This document shows, piece by piece, positions 58,801 to 64,000 of a DNA stretch of 64,000 nt; positions within the stretch are counted from its first letter, which is position 1, and the number at the start of each line of letters is the position of its first letter. Source of the DNA: Amphirosellinia nigrospora (taxonomy: Eukaryota; Ascomycota; Sordariomycetes; Xylariales; Xylariaceae); the NCBI GenBank assembly GCA_004123355.1, contig SCHM01000003.1:1054001-1118000 (forward strand). The letters run 5' to 3'. Position numbers and translations under genes: made by a program. The notes below the pieces were generated by a model that did not search any database, was not told the DNA's origin, and saw nothing but the letters and a program-made list of their open reading frames with translations.

Positions 58801-61179
58801 GTCAACAGTTCATCGGCAGATTTTTCTCAGGCTTTTTCGATGGTATGTAGCAACGCAACAAAGGCGTCTATTTCCCGCCGGGTGTCCGTAAAATCATATG
58901 GCGCCGCCCATCCTGACCGTCGTTCCTCCCTCTTGCCCCAAATAACTGGTATATTTATCGTTGGACGCGTCTCTAGAACTAAACCTTCCAGGATACTAAA
59001 TAAAGTAGCCTTGATGTAAGCAGAAACCTGTCCTTGGATCGGTACTACACTGTTTAAGCAATCGGAAATCGAAAGAGCGACCTTTGAAACGAAAATTTCT
59101 GAAACATCCATATCTACTATCCATTCTCTTATCCTAAACAAGTTTGGAGCAGGTCAGACTGGTTGATGTTGTTTCTAACCCTATTGGACCAGTAGTAAGA
59201 AGTCAGGGGTCCTTTCAACCGACCTTTAAACCTCAAGGCATCGCGTGACGTCTTAACAGATCCTAACGACTGTTGCATTGTTTTGAAGTCGCTCACGTGG
59301 TGAAGTTGTTCGATTTACCACGTGTTTTCCTCGAGCATAGCCCAGTTCGGGAGCCAAGACGGCCAATTAGGCTTTTGTATATTTTGAGATCGGCATTAAC
59401 AATCAGGGCGACTGCTGCGGGGTTCCAAAGAATAAGACTCTCGAGTAGATTATTATATATCTTTCTAATGGATTGGAGGGAATATGTAATATCGTGTGGA
59501 ATTTTCTCAAACCCATCCCAGACGGGTGGAAAGGAGAAATACTGAAATAATGGTGAGAACCACCGCTAAGTATGAAGGTAAAGCGGCAAGACAGATTGCA
59601 AAGCTCGAAGCAAAGCAAAAGGTATAGTGATTTCAGGGAGCTCAAGAACTCGGCCATCAAGTCGGTGAAAGACTGCTGCTGTTGGACTCACTTAGTGCAA
59701 CATGGAAAGTTGAGCCACCCTTGAAGAAGAGAGAGCCAGTTGCGGAATGCCGCATCCATGAAGGGAGCTTGCCTAGGGACTCTATGCGAGGGGTTGGCGG
59801 GCAGTCTTATGTAACCCCCACAATCTAGCATAGTCCTATTGATGCTTTGTTGCCTCAACCATAGTGTTTTATTTCCTCAGTACGCTGGTTTATGTCAAGA
59901 GATGGATGCATTTTTTTTACTTGAACAAATTTGCACCTGACTCCCTTCAGGCATCACCAGTGCGTCAAAAATGATATTTAAAATTAAGATATATAAGAGC
60001 AGCAGTGGAACGAACAACATTCAAAAAAGCGATGTCCTCTTCAACAACTCACATTAATCCTTAATACTAATTGCCTTAGTTAAAGGCCACATCGGCATTC
60101 TTACATTAATTCTCATTTATCTAAGGTTAGCAGTTTTAGCTGTGAGCAATAGTCAACCGAAGCTGCTGATGTGTTTTTGCCACCACACGATTTGCAAAAT
60201 GGGGTTATGATGATAACACCATTATAAACATTTAGATACATCTTATTGTCAGGGTGTAGCTGAAATCTACTCTGCGTGACTCGAGAACCATTGCACTGGC
60301 TGAGTAGAGTCGACGAGATGAAACCGAATTCTAATTTGTAAAATCATACATCGACATCGTACACGGATAGCTAGGTACGATCTGGGTAAGTGCCGTACCA
60401 CACTCTGAAAATTTCATATCGGCGATTGTGAATCCGGCTCGGAACTGAAGTTACCTAACCGTATCAATTTTACTATATTTTTCTATCATTTATCTATATC
60501 GCTCCTCATTAACAAGGCTACATACTTAATACTTATCTTCCTCAGCTACGAGTTCGACTCGTAGAACAACAAGCCCTGCGGAGAGGCTTGCACGCATCTT
60601 AATCTACTACATAGGCTCATGATCTAAGAACATCTTAGTCGTCTCTTTCAAATTAGATTATAGTCTGTCCCTGTGCGCTTCAAAAATCTATCTTAAGCAA
60701 CACAACGTCATTTCGGCTGTATATAGATGACTATTTCCAGTTGATTAGGTTACCTATCCCAAACACGGCGCGGGCCTGTACCATGGAGTAATGTCAATAT
60801 TCGACGAAGGACTATCGTAACACTCCAAAATCTCGTATGTGCCATTCCTCGTGTGATCTGTGTGCCGTGAACTCCCCTGTCTCCGAGAATTCGATTTCGT
60901 TTTCATGATTGGCGGCATCACAAGAATGGGCAAAGAAGGAGCACAAATATGATTAGTACCACATGAAAACAATGCTGTACGCTGCAAGAAGATTCGACAT
61001 TAACGCTGGTAACGAGTGTACGTCGTTTAATCTTGCACGTGTAACGCCGCTTAATCATTTTCTCAGTACATAATGGCCTCACTCCCAGAATTTTTGTCCG
61101 CCGAAAACTCCTCCTCACCCACCCACTTTCATTTCCTTGATACACACTCGCTTCATATCAACAGCCACTCGTTTTCAAA
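55894..61179. other. 5.3-kb gene-poor AT-rich stretch
   Basis: No intact gene. A minus-strand ORF interrupted by one TGA lies at 58650-59141. Many short frames elsewhere lack motifs. Composition is AT-rich from about 59.8 to 61.0 kb. The last 100-150 bases before 61180 are CT/CA-rich and probably the leader of the GPI protein. Confidence 0.45.
58650..59141 (-). pseudogene. ORF of unknown family interrupted by an in-frame TGA
   Basis: One frame runs about 163 codons (RIREWIVDMDVSEIFVSKVA, INIPVIWGKREERRSGWAAP, YDFTDTRREIDAFVALLHTI) with a TGA at 58827-58829, then continues in the same frame (EKSADELLTEIRSVPITSEY, GNKIVEERWCAFKLSSGLL) to a stop at 58650. A CGA-to-TGA transition, as made by repeat-induced point mutation, would explain the break. 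The start is unsupported and the family unknown. Confidence 0.35.
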
Positions 61180-62052
61180 ATGCATTACACCAAGGTCCTA
61201 GTCGCCGCTCTCCTCGCCGCCCCAAGCATGGCAGGCTCTCCGCCAGGCGGCTATGGCTACGGCGGCGTGACCGACACGATTGTGGGCGAGTCAACCGCCG
61301 GCCCCGTATTCACGGAGACCCCATCTCTCATCACCGTCACCGACTCGGTCACCCTGACTAGGACCGGTCCACCGCAATCACTACCACGGTGACGGTATCC
61401 CGCGTCGATCGCCCTCTGCAGTGAGGAGGAGATGACCACCACCAGCGCCGGAACGACCCGCACGACCCTCACGACTAGGATCAGCATCTTCATCCCCGGC
61501 CCGGAGTCAGGTGCGAGTATCATCACCGTTCCGGCGCCCAGCATCTCGGGAGAGGGTGAATCCACCGCTACCGTGACCGCGCCCACTGAGTTGACGACTG
61601 AGTACGCCCCGAACTCGGTCACTGGGTCGGTTACTATTTACATCTCGGGTGCATCAAGTGAGACGGTCACCGGCTCCGCCGTAAGTAGTATCAACACCGA
61701 GAGCTCAACATCGTGTGAATCCACTGCTAGTAAGTCTCCTTCCATCTCGCTCACACTGTAAAGAATCTAACTCAATCTCATAGCTTCCGAGGATGTTGAT
61801 GGCGTAACTGGTAGCTTAGCAAGCACGTCTACTAGCACCTCGACTCTCTCGCTCGGTGTCAACCCCTACCCAGAGTCGCCGACCGTGAAGTCGGGGATCT
61901 CTCATGCCTCAACCGGCATGACGGCAACACGGACTTCATTGCCTCTGCAGACTATTCCCACCACATCGCTCGGCGTCCGGGGGGTGATAGATGTTCGACT
62001 TCTTGCTGGAGCTGTTGGCATGGTCTCTTTCATGCTTGCTCTGGCTGTTTAA
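61180..62052 (+). CDS. Ser/Thr-rich GPI-anchored cell-wall protein (frameshifted)
   Basis: Signal peptide MHYTKVLVAALLAAPSMAG, then Gly/Tyr-rich GGYGYGG, Thr/Ser-rich repeats typical of O-glycosylated wall proteins (TVTDSVTLTRT, TTTVTVSRVD, GTTRTTLTTRISIFIPGPES), an intron at 61730-61783 (54 nt, TCTAACTC branch), then STSTSTSTLSLGVNP and a C-terminal hydrophobic segment (LLAGAVGMVSFMLALAV) at the very end, as expected for GPI attachment. Between about 61375 and 61430 the frame is lost and regained (VTVSRVDRPLQ lies in another frame), consistent with small deletions. Role: cell-surface mannoprotein. Nothing more specific can be said. Confidence 0.75.
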
Positions 62053-62429
62053 CACCCGGCACCTAGAGATAATGGTTGCTTGGTGTGGTGGATGTAATCA
62101 TGTATTGGTTGAGTCGCTTCTCGGCTAATACTTAGGGATGCGATGGATTAGTCTTGAACTTTCTGCTTATTGTATTCTTAGGTTTTCCCGCGATAATGCC
62201 CTAATCACCATGCAGTTTTGTAAACCAGCGAAGGGACAAATCCCTAGACACGTGACTGGAGCCTCGGCTTCACCCTCCTTTCCCACTTCGTCAATAATGT
62301 CAATTTCATCGTAGTCTACTAGTTATCCCTTGATTTCCGTGAGGATCATCTGCGCCCTGGGCCGCTTCTCAGTGAACGTCGTGAGCCGAGTAAGGTTTGT
62401 CTCGCGACCCAATAGTAGACACGCGCACA
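62053..62429. other. intergenic between GPI protein and tRNA
   Basis: About 380 bases; no gene or repeat seen. Confidence 0.4.
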
Positions 62430-62516
62430 GCCCTGGTAGCTCAATTGGCTAGAGCGTCGGACTTTACCAAGGTACATGTTATCCGAAGGCTGCGGGTTCG
62501 ACCCCCGCCTGGGGCG
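62430..62516 (+). tRNA. tRNA-Lys (probably UUU), intron-containing, anticodon loop one T short
   Basis: Acceptor GCCCTGG pairs with CTGGGGC (two G-T wobbles), discriminator G. D arm GCTC/GAGC with AATTGGCTA loop. Anticodon stem TCGGA/TCCGA. T arm GCGGG TTCGACC CCCGC. The anticodon region is 20 bases (CTTTACC...GTTA), i.e. a 7-base loop plus 13. Read as it stands the anticodon would be TTA with C37, which fits no class-I tRNA. With TTTT instead of TTT the loop becomes the Lys-UUU loop CTTTTA/A with a 14-base intron after position 37. The body and G73 resemble eukaryotic tRNA-Lys. The isotype is therefore inferred. Confidence 0.85.
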
Positions 62517-62542
62517 ATGAAGTTGTTTATCGTACGAGGTCC

Positions 62543-62547
62543 TTTTT
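62543..62547 (+). terminator. RNA polymerase III terminator of the tRNA
   Basis: The first run of five T residues downstream of the tRNA, 26 bases after its 3' end, is the expected Pol III stop signal. Confidence 0.6.
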
Positions 62548-62803
62548 GGGGCTTTGTTGGTCCGAGTTTGAAGCCGGCGACGATTAGTATAACAAACAGA
62601 CGGGGAGGGTTTCGGCGGCGATTGTTCATTTTGGTTTAGATGATCACAGAATACCTTAATTTCACATTATCGCCTTACAATAATCTTACAAGCAGATTTT
62701 CTATCCATTCGTAGAACATTGCACAGTGGCTGTAGAGAATGGATGGGAAAAGCGTTGAGCAACGTTAGGGAAGAACCTATAGTCTTATGTATGGCCCATT
62801 GCT

Positions 62804-63959
62804 TCATTTGAAAATCGTCAGGGGAAACTGATCCGCAATGGCCTGGTACCCGGCCGGATTCGGGTGCAGATGATCACCTCCGTCATACTGCGAGGCTAAA
62901 TTGGCCGGCTGTGATGGGTTGGCCAGGAACTGGGCGAAGTCGATCGAGGCGGCGAAACTACCATCGCCACCAGCCAGAATCCACTTGTTTACAGTCTGCC
63001 GCGCCGAGTCGCGTGTCGGGTTGCTGTATGCCTGCCCACTACCACCGAAAGGTGTGATCGTTGCTCCGAACATTGTAATGTTCGCCGTCTTGGCGTCATT
63101 CGCGATGGTCTTGAAGGAGGACTGTAGACTGCTGCTGATTCGTGACTGCGTACCCGAGTCCGCCGATCCACCGCCGATGTCGTTCACACCTTCGAAGATG
63201 AGACCGTATTTAGCACCCGCCGTTTGCAGTAGATCGCGCTTGTAACGCTGCATCAGTGGTGGGCCCAATCCTCCACTCAGGACCGTGTTGCCGCCCGCTG
63301 CTTGGTTGACGATAGCAATGTTCGTGATATTCTCCTTCTGCATCCGAGCGAGAAGCAGGTCTGGCCACCTAATACAAGGGTTAGTATTCGCAAGTCTGTG
63401 TTTTTTTATTTAAATAAGTTTGTCTCACCGGTTATTCTTGTTGTCAGTGCTCCCACGACCATCCGTGATACTATCGCCAAGAATCACCAATGCCGCCGTC
63501 GACTTGGGCGCCCAAGCCTCAACCGCATTCAAAAAATACCAATGGGCCGTGTTCGCACCTGTTACGGTAGAGGCGTTGACATGGTTCCCTGCTGCATCCA
63601 CGAGCTTGTACGACTCCCGGGATGGCCTGTAATGCTGGTGCCAGATTGGCCGGCTTGGGAGTAGAGAGTGACCGTAATCATAGACTGTGGTGCAATCTTC
63701 ACGTCGATGGGGTCCGTATAGACCACTTGACCTTGAGGGATGCTCACCGAGCTAGCGCCATTGAACGTGAGCCCCCTAAGAGTTGCAGTATCGATGCCGT
63801 TAACACCTGCCTCGCCACCTGTAGGTAGAGCGAGCGACGCCGCTGTGATGGGAAGGGCGCTGCCGCCAAAGGTGTTTGAAATTTGGATACGGATTCTCTC
63901 GGCACCAATAGACATGTGAAGCGTCTGCCGCAGCGTAGCATCTTTGAATACGCCGTTTC
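62804..63959 (-). CDS. SGNH/GDSL-type esterase, partial (5' end beyond the window)
   Basis: Secreted-type SGNH hydrolase (lipase/acylhydrolase fold). Seen from the left-hand edge of a 5' intron (acceptor TAGACAG next to 63959): GVFKDATLRQTLHMSIGAER, IRIQISNTFGGSALPITAAS, GQVVYTDPIDVKIAP, the catalytic block I GDSITDGRGSTDNKNN, an intron at 63369-63428 (60 nt), WPDLLLARM, IVNQAAGGNTVL (block II Gly), GVNDIGGG (block III), and the block V DxxH GGDHLHPNPAGYQAIADQF. One frame break near 63583-63590 is healed by one G (GGGAACC restores QQGNHVNAST). The first exon(s), with any signal peptide, lie to the right of the window. Substrate unknown; a polysaccharide acetyl-esterase role is possible. Confidence 0.85.
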
Positions 63960-64000
63960 CTGTCTATGTGGGCGTGTTAGGTACCCCGGAACACGGATGC

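Noticed and set aside
1-64000. CRISPR array, IS element, bacterial operon or biosynthetic gene cluster
   Set aside because: No regularly spaced repeats, transposase, ribosome-binding sites or megasynthase domains were seen; introns show a eukaryotic nuclear genome.

Overview
The window is nuclear DNA of a filamentous ascomycete. The evidence is short spliceosomal introns (mostly 50-110 nt) with GTRNGT donors and CTAAC/CTAAT-type branch points, long intergenic stretches, a small fungal metallothionein, and families typical of Pezizomycotina (a GCR1_C regulator, a DUF6055-like secreted protein, a SLT-like secreted protein, a Ser/Thr-rich GPI protein, an M13 peptidase). Gene content fits Sordariomycetes, perhaps Xylariales, but that placement is inference.

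Layout. Positions 1-4072 hold nothing recognisable. Housekeeping block 4-10 kb: mRNA cap methyltransferase ABD1 (-) and proteasome subunit RPN7 (+) share a divergent promoter, and alanine aminotransferase (-) converges on RPN7. Positions 10-17 kb form a long gene-poor tract rich in TAGGTA/TACCTA words and microsatellites. It leads to a GCR1_C-domain regulator (17.07-18.30 kb). Next come a secreted HExxH protein (20.74-22.02 kb) and a cysteine-bearing hypothetical (22.37-23.51 kb). A 23-residue metallothionein with a TATA box lies at 27.87-28.09 kb. It is followed by a lysine-rich RRM nucleolar-type protein (-), a seven-to-eight-exon hotdog thioesterase (+), a FATP/Fat1-type acyl-CoA synthetase (+), a five-exon zinc-finger-like hypothetical (-) and a MUP1-like amino-acid permease (-).

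From 41 to 61 kb the sequence is mostly AT-richer and gene-poor. Embedded in it are a dynamin-family GTPase (44.93-47.31 kb), an M13 neprilysin-like peptidase (52.3-54.8 kb), a secreted SLT/lysozyme-fold protein (55.2-55.9 kb) and several eroded ORFs. The right end carries a GPI-anchored cell-wall protein, an intron-containing tRNA-Lys and a partial SGNH/GDSL esterase.

The strongest window-wide signal is technical or evolutionary. About eleven of seventeen protein genes, including the normally essential ABD1 and RPN7, are broken by one-base losses. Wherever I could place the loss it is usually in a short homopolymer (CCCC read as CCC, GGGG as GGG). Even the tRNA anticodon loop looks one T short. 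I infer homopolymer under-calling in an unpolished long-read assembly rather than mass pseudogenisation, so the coordinates below span interrupted frames.

I found no convincing novel multi-gene system. The items most worth a second look are the thioesterase with candidate 33-nt and 24-nt introns, the tiny metallothionein, the gluzincin-like DUF6055 protein, the SLT-like secreted enzyme and the five-exon zinc-finger family.
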